This document shows positions 44,231 to 55,590 of a stretch of 64,000 nt of DNA, in pieces. Origin of the DNA: Scilla litardierei (Eukaryota > Streptophyta > Magnoliopsida > Asparagales > Asparagaceae); the NCBI GenBank assembly GCA_030789695.1, contig CM061136.1:131726648-131790647 (forward strand). Direction: 5' to 3'. Position 1 is the first letter of the stretch. The number at the start of each line of letters is the position of its first letter. A model generated the notes under the pieces. It did not search any database. It was not told the DNA's origin and saw nothing but the letters and a program-made list of their open reading frames with translations. A program made the position numbers and the translations under genes.

Positions 44231-46759
44231 ATGCCGCCCCGGACACGGCCGCGGTCGAGGAGAGCTTCCGCCAAGCGGAAGCGGTCGGATGAGCCCGGCC
44301 CCTCCCATGAGGTGGAGGACTCTCCTCCGCCTACACCACCACACCCCGTTCACCCCGCATAGCCTGCAGACCCCGCACACCCCGCACAGCCTGCAGAGCC
44401 CATTCACCCCGCACAGCCACTCCCTGCCGTCCCACAGCCACCACCACCGGCTCCACTTATCGGGCCGCTGGGGATTACGTTCCGGGACGACGCACACCGC
44501 GTCGTCTTCGAGCGCATTTCCCAGCGCTCGATCGTACCCTCCAGGTTCGCACACCTTGCAGACCTAAGATGCCTGGGGGTACTCGAGGGGATGCTCACGT
44601 TGTATGACAACGTGGGTTGGCGAGATTTTTTCCAGGTATCGGCGGACACGTTCGTCCGTCCGACACTTGAGGTGCTTAGTTCTATCGCCCGGACCGACGA
44701 GGGATGCTCGTTTAGGTTCATGGATCGAGAGTGCCAGGTCACTCTCAGTATGATGAGAGCTTTCTTCTCGGGGCCCGATGTCCCCGGGGCCGACCGTGGT
44801 TACGCCCCCACTCACATCCCCCCACCTTCCTTCGATTCTGGTGCTTTTTGGGCCCGGATTACGGGTCTACCTGCTGCCTTCGACCCTAGTAGGGCCAAGG
44901 CCTCGGCCATCGTCCATCCCTGCCTCCGCATAGCTCAGCGCCTTATGGCGACTACCTTTTTGGAGAGGTATGAGCCTGGGACGATGTCCACGCCGGAGCT
45001 TTATATGCTCTACGCGATGACGCGCCCCAGAGCTCTAGCTAGGGATAGCGACGAGTTGGTTCCCGCTGTCGTGATTGATATCACGAGCTGGTTTTTGGAT
45101 CGCATCATCGTATCGGTAGGCGCTCGCTCACCGATATGCTGCGGCGGTCTGATCACCCTGCTCACTTTTATGACCGGCGAGGACCTTCCAGATGACCTGC
45201 GACGAGCACCGGGCCCCACTTCACTGTCCATAGATGTCATGGCCCGGATGAAGATGCTTCGTCCGCATGGTCAGCGGCACTGGGTTTGGTTGCACGGCCC
45301 CTACGGTGCGGATTACATGATCCTTCCGAGCCCAGCTCGGACTCAGATTGCACCGGCACAGGTGGACTGGCTTCCGGTGATGGATCTCCTGATCCCCGCC
45401 GCCTATGTGCTTGAGGCCAAGGAGGCTGAGCAGGCTGAGCAGGCCCACGCTGCACCCGCTGCACCCGCTGACCCCGCTGCTCCTGTTGACCCCGTGGCCC
45501 CTCAGCAGCCCGATATTTCTGCTGCTCCCGACACCTCTGTCCACACTTCTGTCGGTGTCAGGAGTACCCTCGCTGAGCCCACCTCCACTACCTCCACGCC
45601 TACCACCACTCCCACCACAGCTGGCCCTCTGTCCGTTGAGCCCGTTTCCTCCGCCCTACCCGAGCGCCCACCGACTATAGTTGAGAGCGGAGAGCCCTCT
45701 TTTGCTGCCGTCGTGGAGACCGTGGTCGCCACCTCTGTCTCCACCGCAGCCGTTTTTTCTAAGAGTGTCGTGGCGTCTGTCCACACGTCTGTGTCACCAA
45801 CCTCTCTGGCCGCCTCGTTGCCACTTTTATACTCCACTTCCGCTGCTGCTGCCTCCACTTCTTACCAGCCTGCGCCCCAGCCTCACACTGAGGCTAGGCC
45901 CACACTTGCGAGCACATCACCTTTCCTCCACATGCCTGTTGAGCCCATCACCTACGCCACCCGAGTACGCCAGCCCCGTCCTTCACAGCACAGACAGGTG
46001 TGTCCCTCTGCACCACCTCCCCCTGACACTGTACTTCAGAGCATTCGTGCTCTCGAGGGGGCGGTGAGTGGCCTCAGAGGTGACCTTAGGACCCTGTCCG
46101 CCACCGTCACCGATATGGCTCGCCGCTTCGACCTACTTCCACACATTCACTATTGCCTCACCCAGGTTCTCGAGCGGCTTCCTCGCGTGCCCACACCCAC
46201 CCAGCAGGTACCCACCCCCACCACCACCTCCGCCTTAGGACGGAGACGGCGCAGCCCCACCCTCTTAGGCACCCTTGATGCCATTGATCCTTTTTGCCGT
46301 CGTGCTGCCCGTCCCTGCTGGGTCCTGATGATTTTTGCCCACCGCCCCCCTCCCCTCACTGTTTTTGGGTACACATTTTGTTCATATATATCTATATCAT
46401 TTTTGGGAGAGAGGGAGAGTTTTTGGTGTCACACTTTTATATCTGATTCACTCCTGTATCTGCATGCATCATGTCCGCATCATATTTTTTCATCGTTATT
46501 TTTATTTTCTTTTTCATCATGCATGCATCCTCACCTTCCCCTCACATTACACGTCTCTCGATGTGCCACACTTCGCACATTGAGGACACTGTGCACTTTA
46601 GCTTGGGGGAGTGAGTTCTCAAGTTCTTTTCGATTTACCACCTTTATTTTTAGTTTTTTCACGCCTTTTTCCGCATTTGCACTCACTTTCATCATTTTTT
46701 CTTTTTTTTACCATGCATCACGTTTTTCTTATTTTCTTTGTGTGCTGCATTGTAAATAG
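44231..46759 (+). pseudogene. Athila downstream ORF (ORF-1/plant transposon-protein type), one early nonsense codon
   Basis: From the ATG at 44231 the frame begins MPPRTRPRSRRASAKRKRSD, a basic, nuclear-signal-like start typical of this class. A TAG at 44360-44362 interrupts a Pro/Ala/His repeat where neighbouring units have CAG, and the same frame then stays open to 46759. The folded part (44480-45400) has FERISQRSIVPSRF, LYDNVGWRDFF, CSFRFMDRECQVTLS and WLHGPYGADYM, like the ATHILA ORF-1/putative plant transposon protein families. A Thr/Pro/Ser/Ala-rich stalk follows, then a short heptad-like region (IRALEGAVSGLRGDLR). The hydrophobic tail after about 46310 may be run-through. It sits where Athila elements carry their env-position ORF; the function is unproven and I see no convincing signal peptide. 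Confidence 0.65.
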
Positions 46760-48197
46760 TTGCATTTTCCATTTTTTTATCTTTATTTCTTTTTCATCTC
46801 ATGCTAGAGATGACTTTTCTGTGATGATTATGACGTGGAGTTAGCTTTCTCTATATGCATGCTATATTCGTCATGTCTTAGATTTTATTTCTGATATCAT
46901 ATGCTATGATTTGCCTTGCATTTAGAGATAGTAACCCACACTTTTTCCGCATGAAAATGGATGAAATTTTATTATTAGCTGAGTCTGAATATTCATATGT
47001 ATGCTATCGCAGAAAACACACCAAGATTCACACATTGAATGCTTATATCAGGAGTACTGTTTTCTTTTCCTATATCACTTCTATATGCATGATTTGTACA
47101 TTTCACTTCAGGATGATTGAATGATGTTAGCTATGATAAATCTGGATTAGTTTTGCTTTTTTGTGATCAAAACTGAGTAGATTAGATTAGCCTGCTGAAG
47201 TTGTCGTGCACGTCTTATAGAGTGAACTGAGAGACATATTTATTTCTTTCTCCACATATCTTGAACATCAATTCTCTATTTTAAAATCATTGGTGAATCT
47301 CCTCTTAGCGATTCTAATATATGGCATTTCCCCCGCTATTAATTCCTAGCTCCAAATTTCCCAAAACCAAAGAAAGAAAAAGAAAAATTCTTGTATATCC
47401 TTATTTCTCTTTGATTTGGGATCATTGTGTATATATGCTATATATAAAAAAAGAAAAAAAAAGAGAGAGAAAAAGAAAAGAAAAAGAAAAGAAAAGAGAA
47501 AAGAATCTCAATAAACGATCCCATCTCATGTTTCCTCTCTTTCTTCCCTCTTTTTGTTTTTATTTTCATTACTTTTGGAGCTTCATTAAAATGGGGATGT
47601 AAATATTGTTTTTTATGCCACCACGCTTATAGATAAGATTGGGGGAGATAATCCAATGATGTGTGAGAGTGTGACTACTTGACGTTGCACGACAACCTAG
47701 GCTAAGTAATATTCTATACTCGGTAAGATTGTTTTAGCTTCACGAAATCCAGAAATCTATGCCTAGCACTCATTTCATGAAATCCACACTTTTCTATTCT
47801 TTCTATTCTATTGCGTGATATTCTTATACTCCTCTTAGAAAGCGTTCAATTGAAAAGTGTGTGATCTGCGATGTTGTATACCGCTTTAAATGATTCAGAC
47901 GATGTTAATTTTAGAATTATTCCGTTTTTCATGCTATGTCAATATTCTTGGGTTTTCTATTTCTATTTGCACCATTATACTATGATATCGAAATAAAATT
48001 CTTTGACATGTGCTTTACATTCGGTGCATGCTATATGAGTAAGCAAAACCCACGTCCTGAGAAAATGATCTAGCAGCTTCCCACTTCGCTTTCTTCTTTC
48101 TTCTTCGTTTTTCATTTTTCGTTTTTCGTCGTTTTCGTTTTCCGAATCCACCGGGTTCGCCTTTTACTTATCTTCCTCGAGGACGAGTAAGAGGTAA
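46760..48197 (+). other. Athila 3' untranslated region
   Basis: T-rich sequence with an A/G-rich tract (47444-47510) and two extra purine tracts TTGGGGGAG (46603-46611 and 47639-47647) like the true one at 48200. No coding signal. Confidence 0.6.
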
Positions 48198-48210
48198 GCT
48201 TGGGGGATTT
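48198..48210 (+). promoter_or_regulatory. Polypurine tract of Athila
   Basis: GCTTGGGGGATTTT abuts the 3' LTR start TGATCACTCC. Confidence 0.75.
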
Positions 48211-50122
48211 TGATCACTCCGTGTTTTACACCTTTTTTCTGCATATTTGCATGCCATTTAGATCGCTCAAATCACGTTTTTCACGATTTATCGACAATAT
48301 TGCGATGCTTTTCACGATTTGTTGTTTTTGTCGTATTTCAGGAGATTTGGAGCGATTTGGAGTGATCCCGAGATACGCCTACTCCAGAGTGTCACCGATG
48401 ACTTCCCCGAGGGGTATTTTGCTATTGGAGAGGAGCGGAAGAAGAAAGAACGTCGTAGGAGCGACGAGGAGGCAAAAACAAGCTGTTTGGGCATTTTTGG
48501 TGTCTCACTCGGCCGAGTGAAGGAGTCACTCGGCCGACCAGCGCGACCCCGCTCGGCCGACCAGATCGGACACGCTTCATGTGTGCACTCGGCCGAGCAT
48601 CAGAAGCCACATCGGCCGAGTGACGGAACCCCGTCCGCCCGAGTGGCACTCAGACGACGCCCATCAAAAAGAACCAACTTACTGTTTTTCGTCTGCCTGA
48701 GCTTCAGAAGACCCACTCGGCCGAGTGGATATTGCCGACCACCCGAGTGAAGAGAAGCCATCGGCCGAGTGACGACAACTCACTCGGCCGAGCGACGCCC
48801 GAAGTAAAGACCCCCAAGACCCCAGACTTACTGGAAATTCTCAGGGTTTCTTACTCGGCCGAGCGACTTTTGTCACTCGGCCGAGTGAGCCGCGCTGCCT
48901 GTAGCGTAAATTGCGATTTTCAGGCTGCGCAGGGGCATTTTGGTCATGATTTTCTGGGCAGTTTTTGGGGGGTATTTGACCCCAGTTTTTAACCTAGGTT
49001 AGAGAGCTTTTCCCTTTGCTTTTGGCAGCTTTTTAGATTAAACTTTTTAGCTTTTGATTCTTGTGATTGGAGAGGAGAGAAAAGTTTATTTTTGTTGGAT
49101 TCTTGGAGAACTCTATTGGTTTGTCTCCCTCTCCATTAAAAATCTCATTTTTATTGCTTATTTGAATATTGTGATGAATTCTATGATTATTTCAATTGAT
49201 TATTCTTGCATTTGTGATATGATTTGTGAGTATTCCTAGCGTCTTGGGGCGTGGGGATGAACCCTACGAGTCCAATTTCTGATTTGTGATGATTTGGTAG
49301 AAATATTGCTAGAATTGCTATTAGGGTTAGTTTGGGATCGATATACTACGGATAGCTAGGAGTTCATACCGATTGGGATTTGCAAGAGATTGGATCCCAA
49401 TTCGATAGGAAACCCTAGAAATCCGAATTGGGTTGAAATTGAGTTTCCGTAGTATCGGTTTGCAAGAGATTGGACCGATACTAGGGTTCTCGGTTGCAAT
49501 TCCATGCCGATACCCGTTTGCAAGAGATTGGACGGGTAGGAACTATCCCAACCTAGGTCGTGGCCCGAGTTTGCACGAGAGTGGGCTCGGGACGCGATTG
49601 AACGATGATGTTGATCCTAATGCTAGCTTGCCTAGGCTATGGTTTGCAAGAGATTGGACCCAAACCTAGGATAGCTATAGACCGGCAACAGCGCGAGAGC
49701 GTGAGCTAGGTTTCACATTCAGTTGCAACTAGTTCATCCGAAATTCTACCCTAGCAATTGTGATACCAATGAATCACATTGACGGGATACGGTGAGTAGC
49801 GGGGATTCCCCATTCCCTAGGCCTCTTTATTTGATTTGATATCCCCATACTTTGTCTGACGATTATGACAGGATCGCCAAAGGCAAATTCCCTCTTTTCT
49901 GTTCTCATAGCCAGGTTGTCTGGAGAAAGCACTGTCATTCGTCCTCCCTGTGTTCGATAACCCGCTCGCCGCTACACCGTGCGCTTGCGGTAAAACTACA
50001 CGGTCGCTCTTTTGGGTGTACCCCCGGGCGCGATCAAGTTTTTGGCGCCGTTGCCGGGGATTTATCTCCGTGCATTTGCGCCATACTAGGTTGTGCTCTA
50101 GGGTTGCATTTTGGGCCGATCA
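48211..50122 (+). repeat. 3' LTR of Athila (1,912 bp)
   Basis: Nearly identical to 37055-38963; it ends GGGCCGATCA followed by ACGAG. Its inner primer-site relic (50043-50059) is a perfect Asp-tRNA match. Confidence 0.92.
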
Positions 50123-50127
50123 ACGAG

Positions 50128-50930
50128 TGTGAGGTTTTTGTGAACCCATTGATCCGCCATTGTTGAGAGCCAACTTTGAGAGATTTATTGAGAGCTTTTG
50201 AGATGATATAAGTGCTTCTTCTTCGTTGAGAAGATTGAAGAATTGTATTTGTTCCTCCTTTGTATAATAAAAGCATGTTGGGTGTTCCCTTGGCCGGTCG
50301 ACGGCCTAAAATCTCACTGTTTTTGCTCTTGTTTGGTTGCTGCTTATCCACTCACCGTCGGAGCATCCAACGATCCGCTATTTCCGCATTTGTTGCACAC
50401 AACACATGCATGTTCCAAGGCGTGACCATCCTCTACATTGGGCTCGATGAATGCCTTAAATGTATGTTTGTGGCTGAGCACTCATTGACACTGATGGCTC
50501 TAAAATGCCATCCATTTTTTTACATCCAACAAAAAATGTTAAAAAAATTTTAAGCACGTAAATTGAGTAGTCATGCTTATATATATATTTATATATGAAA
50601 GACGGAATTACAGTCTTGCCATTGTCCCATGTGGCAATGTCACATCATCACATGGGACAATGTCACAACCGTAAATACCTCACCCCACTCAATAAAATGA
50701 AATAAAATTCTATGCCCCCTTCATCCTAATTATTTGCATGTTTAGCCTTGGGTATTTGCCTTTTAGCTCTTTCAATCTCCTTATTTACATGCTTGCTCCT
50801 CTTTTACCACCGACGATACCGACACACACCCCCACACTTCTCGCTCCTTTTCAGTTGCACGCGTGCACCGCGCCCTGTTCGTAGGGGTTTACTTTTGCTC
50901 CGTGCACTAAGTGCATGTGTAATTTTCTCT
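50128..50930. other. Non-coding flank with a small hairpin
   Basis: The first 160 bp may be the right half of the LTR interrupted at 37054. ATTGTCCCATGTG/CACATGGGACAAT (50621-50633 and 50649-50661) form a 13-bp hairpin. No gene. Confidence 0.45.
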
Positions 50931-50935
50931 GTGTT

Positions 50936-51041
50936 CATATGCCATATGAGACACCCCCTCGTATACAAGACACTTGTACCTGTCGTACCCGCCCACTTTT
51001 ATGTGTCTTGGTATATGAGGGGGTACGTCATATGGCATATG
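50936..51041. repeat. Foldback (inverted-repeat) element, copy A
   Basis: Arms 50936-50973 and 51003-51041 are near-perfect inverse complements (CATATGCCATATGAGACACC...). A related copy is at 52375-52487. It is immediately followed by a (TA)n tract. Confidence 0.75.
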
Positions 51042-51054
51042 ATACCTATTATAT

Positions 51055-51057
<3 letters not shown>

Positions 51058-51138
<81 letters not shown>
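51058..51138. repeat. (TA)n microsatellite
   Basis: About 39 TA units. (CA)n-type and (TA)n tracts follow at 51430-51535. Confidence 0.97.
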
Positions 51139-51139
<1 letters not shown>

Positions 51140-51536
51140 CTATGGAATAACAACTTTTCCATTGTCCTCATGGAACAAAATGTAGGCCCCACCTTTGTCC
51201 GAAGTGGACTAAGTTGTCCCAAGTGGCATGCCACATGGGTTTCTCCAACAACAAAAAAATCCTCATCTTCCTCTTAATTATATTTTTACCACTCCCTTTA
51301 ATAAAAACCAAAAACCACCCCCAAACACATTAAATTGCATTTTTCCCCTACACAATCCATACACACCCCCACACTCTTCTTTTATTTTTGGCCCATTGCT
51401 TCCCCTGATTTTTTTCCAGCCCCCGTGCACTATATATATACACATATACATACATATATATACACACACACACATGTACACACACAGAACACACATGTAC
51501 ACACACAGACAGACACACACACATACATACATATAA

Positions 51537-51938
51537 GGGTAAAGTGTTTCTAGGGTGACTTCTTAGATTAAATCTAAGGAGTCGCCCACATTTTCCATAT
51601 ATCCTACATTTTTTTTTGGAATTTTTTTTCATGAGATTGTTGTTCACCTCATGGATGATCAACATACCAAAAATCAAGTCATTCTAATACTTTTAGAGCC
51701 CCCATTTACCTCTTGCAACTTAATGAGTTTTTCAGCACGTTTTTAGACCGTTGAAGTTGCAAGGGGTAGATGAGAGATCTAAAAGTATTGGAATGGCTTG
51801 ATTTTTGGTATGTTGACCATCCATGATATGAACAACAACCCCATTAAAAATAAATTCAAAAAAATGTGGGATATGAGGGGAAAATGGGGGCGACTCCTTG
51901 GATTTAATCGAAGGAGTCACCATAGGAACAATTTAACC
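51537..51938. mobile_element. MITE-like foldback element (402 bp)
   Basis: The left and right halves are long inverted repeats: GGGTAAAGTGTTTCTAGGGT at the left end matches the complement of the right end (GGTTAAATTGTTCCTATGGT), and the homology continues through GACTCCTTGGATTTAAT and CTTGATTTTTGGTATGTTGA almost to the middle. No ORF. A clear target duplication was not found, so the superfamily is open. Confidence 0.7.
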
Positions 51939-51939
51939 T

Positions 51940-52370
51940 ACCTATAACCATATATACATACATATATATACACATATATATTCGGAAGAACTGTGTGTTC
52001 CACTCCCGGACTCTCCCCAAGGCGTTCCTGGTGGCCAAGATTACCGTTGATATTGCCGCTATCTTCTCCCCTACTTTTTTTTGGAGGAAAGAGACACGGC
52101 GGATGACTCGGTCCTGAGTAATTGGGGTCTGGTGTGGGGGCCTTCTTTTCTTCCTTGACCATGTTTTTGCTGTTAGGGCTTTTTACTTGGAGTTGCATGT
52201 ATTGGTGACCGCTCCACAGCCTCTCCCAACCTTTGTAAACTCCATGTAGTCGCCTTGGCGTAACTTGTACATTTGTTTATACATATATGGAATACACGCT
52301 TACTTTCCAAAAAAAAGCTTACTTTCCAAAAAAATAACACGCACACAGAGAATAATGGCTATCGTATGAC
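51940..52370. other. Non-coding, short (CATA)-type tracts
   Basis: Nothing recognised apart from TA/CA-rich microsatellite tracts at 51948-51982. Confidence 0.5.
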
Positions 52371-52374
52371 ATGA

Positions 52375-52487
52375 GAGACATCTCCTTATATACAAGACAC
52401 AAAAAGTGGGATGGTACAAGTCTATATGGGCTTGTACTTGTTGTACTACCACACCTTTTATGTCTTGATATATGAAAAGATGCCTCT
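52375..52487. repeat. Foldback element, copy B
   Basis: GAGACATCTCCTTATATACA and the following 26 bases pair with 52431-52487. The arm sequence (TATACAAGACAC) and the central TTGTAC are shared with copy A at 50936. Confidence 0.7.
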
Positions 52488-52492
52488 ATATG

Positions 52493-53095
52493 TACACACA
52501 TATACAACATTACTCTTTTGAGCCGAATCCCTCAGTATCAACTCTTTCAGCACTGATCAATGGAAGCAATAACTCACCTGGAACAAATTTCAAAAAAGGA
52601 GAAAGAGAAATTAAAAAAACAAAACAAAATAAAATAAAGCCTTTGCGCATTCAATGGCGTGTTGATATCATGGAGCCATGCAGATGCAAATTGTCTGGCA
52701 TTATTACGACAAGAGGAGGAGGGATTCAGACTGCGATCCAACCTATTGATTCGGTGTGTGAAGTAACAAGAACACCCCATGTGGAAAGTATTAGCTTGTG
52801 GACAAGAAGATCACAACTGAGGTTTTAAGCTCGTGTTAGTTCTCATCCCCAGGCTTGAAGGGAGACAAATGGTGAATCAATGAAACCCTAAATGCAACCA
52901 TGCTTGTGTTTCCTTGGAGACTATGGGCACTTTATATGGTTACATTTATGATTTTTTTTATCATTGGAGTTTTTATTATTTAGATTCTTTCGGGTTATAT
53001 TGGACCGGGGCTTTTCGTATTATCTCAATCATATGACAATATATATTTGGGTATATCTGTAATGTATCATAGAGCTTTGTTCCTCAGCTAAGATT
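52493..53095. other. Unassigned non-coding DNA
   Basis: One 118-codon frame (52472-52828) has no recognisable domain. No other structure noted. Confidence 0.45.
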
Positions 53096-53320
53096 GTGAG
53101 ATATCAAATATAGTCCTACATTGGCTAGACAATGGGATGTGAAGTGTATAAATATGGAATTTGAATCTCCATTGGTATGAGGCATTTTGGGGAGAACCCA
53201 AGAACAAAACCATGCGGGCCCCTTGTGAAGGGCCTGAAGTAGACAATATCATACCAATGTGGAGATTGAATTGTGCGTCGCCCATGTTTATACCCCAGCA
53301 AGTGGTATCAAAGCTGGACC
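53096..53320 (+). mobile_element. Small LTR with Met-tRNA primer site (TRIM-like)
   Basis: TGTGAGATATCAAATATAGTCCTACATTGGC-type sequence opens the unit (start quoted in part: TGTGAGATATCAAATATAG), with TATAAATATGG about 50 bp in, then a roughly 200-bp LTR-like stretch and TGGTATCAAAGC at 53303-53314, a Met-tRNA primer site. This is the usual plan of terminal-repeat retrotransposons in miniature or of a truncated Copia. A second LTR was not found; 53320-53576 may be internal remnant. Confidence 0.5.
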
Positions 53321-53576
53321 CCTAACTTAGTCGAATTGGTGCCATATGGATCAGTATGCCATGTGGAGTAGGGCTCTCGAGATTGATTTGACTCGTTCGA
53401 GTAGATGTGTGGCACACCCATAGTGAAGTTAATGTGAACGTGTGTCCTCTTCCACATAGTTCAAGATGGGTCTGAATTGAGCAGTTGATCACAGCTTCAA
53501 GTGCTCCCAAGTCGAGTATGTGATCGGCTTGATGAGCAAGATGAATATGTTAGACTATGTTTAATGTGGAGATTGA

Positions 53577-53849
53577 ATTTGTGAAAGTTGGCTCGATTTT
53601 GGCATTAATGATTCATTGGTTATTCGGTCGAGCTATCTTGTGCCGAGATAGCTCTGGGACTTCAGCAGCGTATGAGACTTTCGGTCGAGAGGGTCGTAAG
53701 GATCGGCGGCTCAGATCGATTGACTGCTCTACGATTCGACCTACCAAGTGGGTCGAACATCTTGGGTCCGCACTATGGATTGCTCGAGAAAGCTCGGTCG
53801 TGCGGTGCGGGGCCCACTCGGATGTGACGAAGGTCAGTAGGGTGCAGAG
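53577..53849 (+). repeat. Fragment related to 36614-36900
   Basis: Starts TGTGAAAGTTGGCTCGATTT and contains several AGCTCGG/TAGCTCTGG motifs like the U3-like fragment at 36614. It is cut by the solo LTR at 53855. Confidence 0.35.
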
Positions 53850-54154
53850 CACACTGATCTGTCCATATTTTACACCTTTTTCTACATGTTTGCACGCTAT
53901 TTCGATTGCTCATATTGGGATTTTCACGATTATTCGATGATATTGCGTTACTTTTCACTATTTCTTGTTTTTGTCAGATTTCAGGAAATATGAATCAATT
54001 GGGAGCAAAAATGAGCTTGAAGGACTTGCACGCGTAACGGAGCATCGTTCATGGCCTTATTGAGGAGTTATCAGCGCTAGAGGATGGTGGAGAAGGACAG
54101 AATTTGATAGAATCGACAAGGAGACAAAAAGGAGAAGAAATGAGCTCAAGAGAA

Positions 54155-54785
54155 TCCCACTCGGCCGAGCAGACTGCTCACTCGGTCGAGTGAAGGACAG
54201 CACTCGCCCGAGTGAAACGGATACGCACCGAAGATTTGCCATGTTCACTCGACGGAGCAAGGAAGACCACTCGACTGAGTGAGAAAGCCCACTCGCCCGA
54301 GTGCTACAGAGATTTCGTCCAGAGAGGAGGCCAACTTACTGGAATTTGGAGAAGCCTCACTCGGCCGAGTGGCAGAGCCCACTTGACCGAGTAGAGATCG
54401 CCACTCGCCCGAGTACGACAGGGTTTCTCTCCTGAGATCTGAGCAGACTCTCTGGAATTTTTGGAGAACAGCAAAAGACTCTACTCGGCTGAGTGGAGAA
54501 GCCCACTCGACCGAGTGGAGAAGTCCACTCGGCCGAGTGACGTCGATGACACACACGCCCAGATTTTCAGACAACCTTCCACTATTTTGAAATCTGCTAT
54601 CATTCCAGCAATAAAAGTATTTTTCTCATATTTTTTATGGATAGTAGACTACATGAAGGTTCCAACACCATCAAGAATGCACCAATCGGAGGTCGGATGA
54701 AATCTGGAGAATTTCTGCAAGTTGATGCTGCAGTACTGGAATTTCCACTCGGCCGCGTCAGATTGCCACTCGACCCGAGTGACTG
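54155..54785. repeat. Palindrome cluster in the solo LTR
   Basis: About 14 copies of CACTCGGCCGAGTG or single-base variants (CTCGCCCGAG, CTCGACCGAG, CTCGGTCGAG), ending about 90 bp before the TATA box. Confidence 0.9.
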
Positions 54786-54874
54786 CGGGCCCAGATTTAA
54801 AGTTGCGGCGAGGGCTGTTTTGGGGCATGAATTTGAAGGGTTTTCTAGGGTTATTTGCTAGGGTTTTGGGAGGC

Positions 54875-54883
54875 TATATAAGG
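54875..54883 (+). promoter_or_regulatory. TATA box of the solo LTR
   Basis: TATATAAGG, followed by a leader with the hairpin row. Confidence 0.6.
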
Positions 54884-55244
54884 GGTTTGTAGCCGTCATT
54901 AGAGGGAGGTTCCATAATGTTTTCTTAAAGACTTTTTAGAGGTTAGGCCATGCCCTAGGCCCCCTCTTGGATCTAAAAGCTTGTAATTGGATTGAAGTTC
55001 TTCATCAAAGCTAAGTATCTTTGTTCTTATTATTTGAATCTTTGATTTGCTATCTTTTCATATGCAAGCAATGTCTCATATTGATTTCTATATCGTTATT
55101 GCTATGCTTGGTTGATTGTTGTTCTAGGGAAGGGGATGAACCCTATGATCTCATGTCAAATTTGTGATGAATGAATTTCTAGGTTGCTAGAATTGTTAGA
55201 TGGTTAGGTTGTGATTAATTTAATATGAATAGCTAGGGATTTCA

Positions 55245-55590
55245 ATCGATTGAGGTTTACAAGAGATTGGATTCCTATCGATGGGAAGGCCTAGATATTC
55301 GAATTAGGTTTATAATCGAAATTCTCTAGACTTGGTTTGCAAGAGATTGGACCAAATCTAGGATTTTTATTATAAATCTATATCCATATTCGTTTGCAAG
55401 AGATTGGACGAATACGAACTATCATAACCTAGATCGTAGCTCGAGTTTGCACGAGAGTGGGCTCGAGGTGCGATTGGACGATGATATCGATCTTCATGCT
55501 AGTAACTTAGGTTAGGGTTTGCACGAGAGTGGGCCCTAATCTAGGTTGCTATAGACCGAAAATAGCGCGAGAGCGTGAGCTTGGTTCTAT
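55245..55590 (+). other. Row of constant-loop hairpins, solo LTR
   Basis: Stems around the shared loop: ATCGAT/ATCGAT (outer stem only, near 55245-55282), TAGACTTGGT/ACCAAATCTA (55327-55360, one mismatch), TATTCGT/ACGAATA (55387-55414), CTCGAGT/GCTCGAG (55440-55467), and a 15-bp stem with three wobbles (about 55505-55548). Compared with 38213-38555, paired positions differ on both sides of the stem while the loop is kept. Confidence 0.85.

Larger units (their letters stand above)
37055..50122 (+). mobile_element. Athila-lineage Ty3/gypsy element (13,068 bp), without gag and protease
   Basis: LTRs 37055-38963 and 48211-50122 are nearly identical, and ACGAG is duplicated at 37050-37054 and 50123-50127. 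Primer site TGGCGCCGTTGCC (Asp-tRNA type) and purine tract TTGGGGGATTTT are in place. The pol ORF is uninterrupted. A second ORF 3' of pol has its own TATA box and a candidate intron. Near-identical LTRs and open pol suggest a fairly recent insertion even though gag and protease are missing. Confidence 0.93.

Noticed and set aside
44591..46759. Calling the downstream Athila ORF a viral envelope gene
   Set aside because: It is in the env position, but I see no signal peptide, and the motifs match plant transposon-protein families of unknown role; the hydrophobic tail may be run-through.
47444..47510. A/G-rich tract read as the polypurine tract of Athila
   Set aside because: The true tract must abut the 3' LTR at 48211; this one is 700 bp away.
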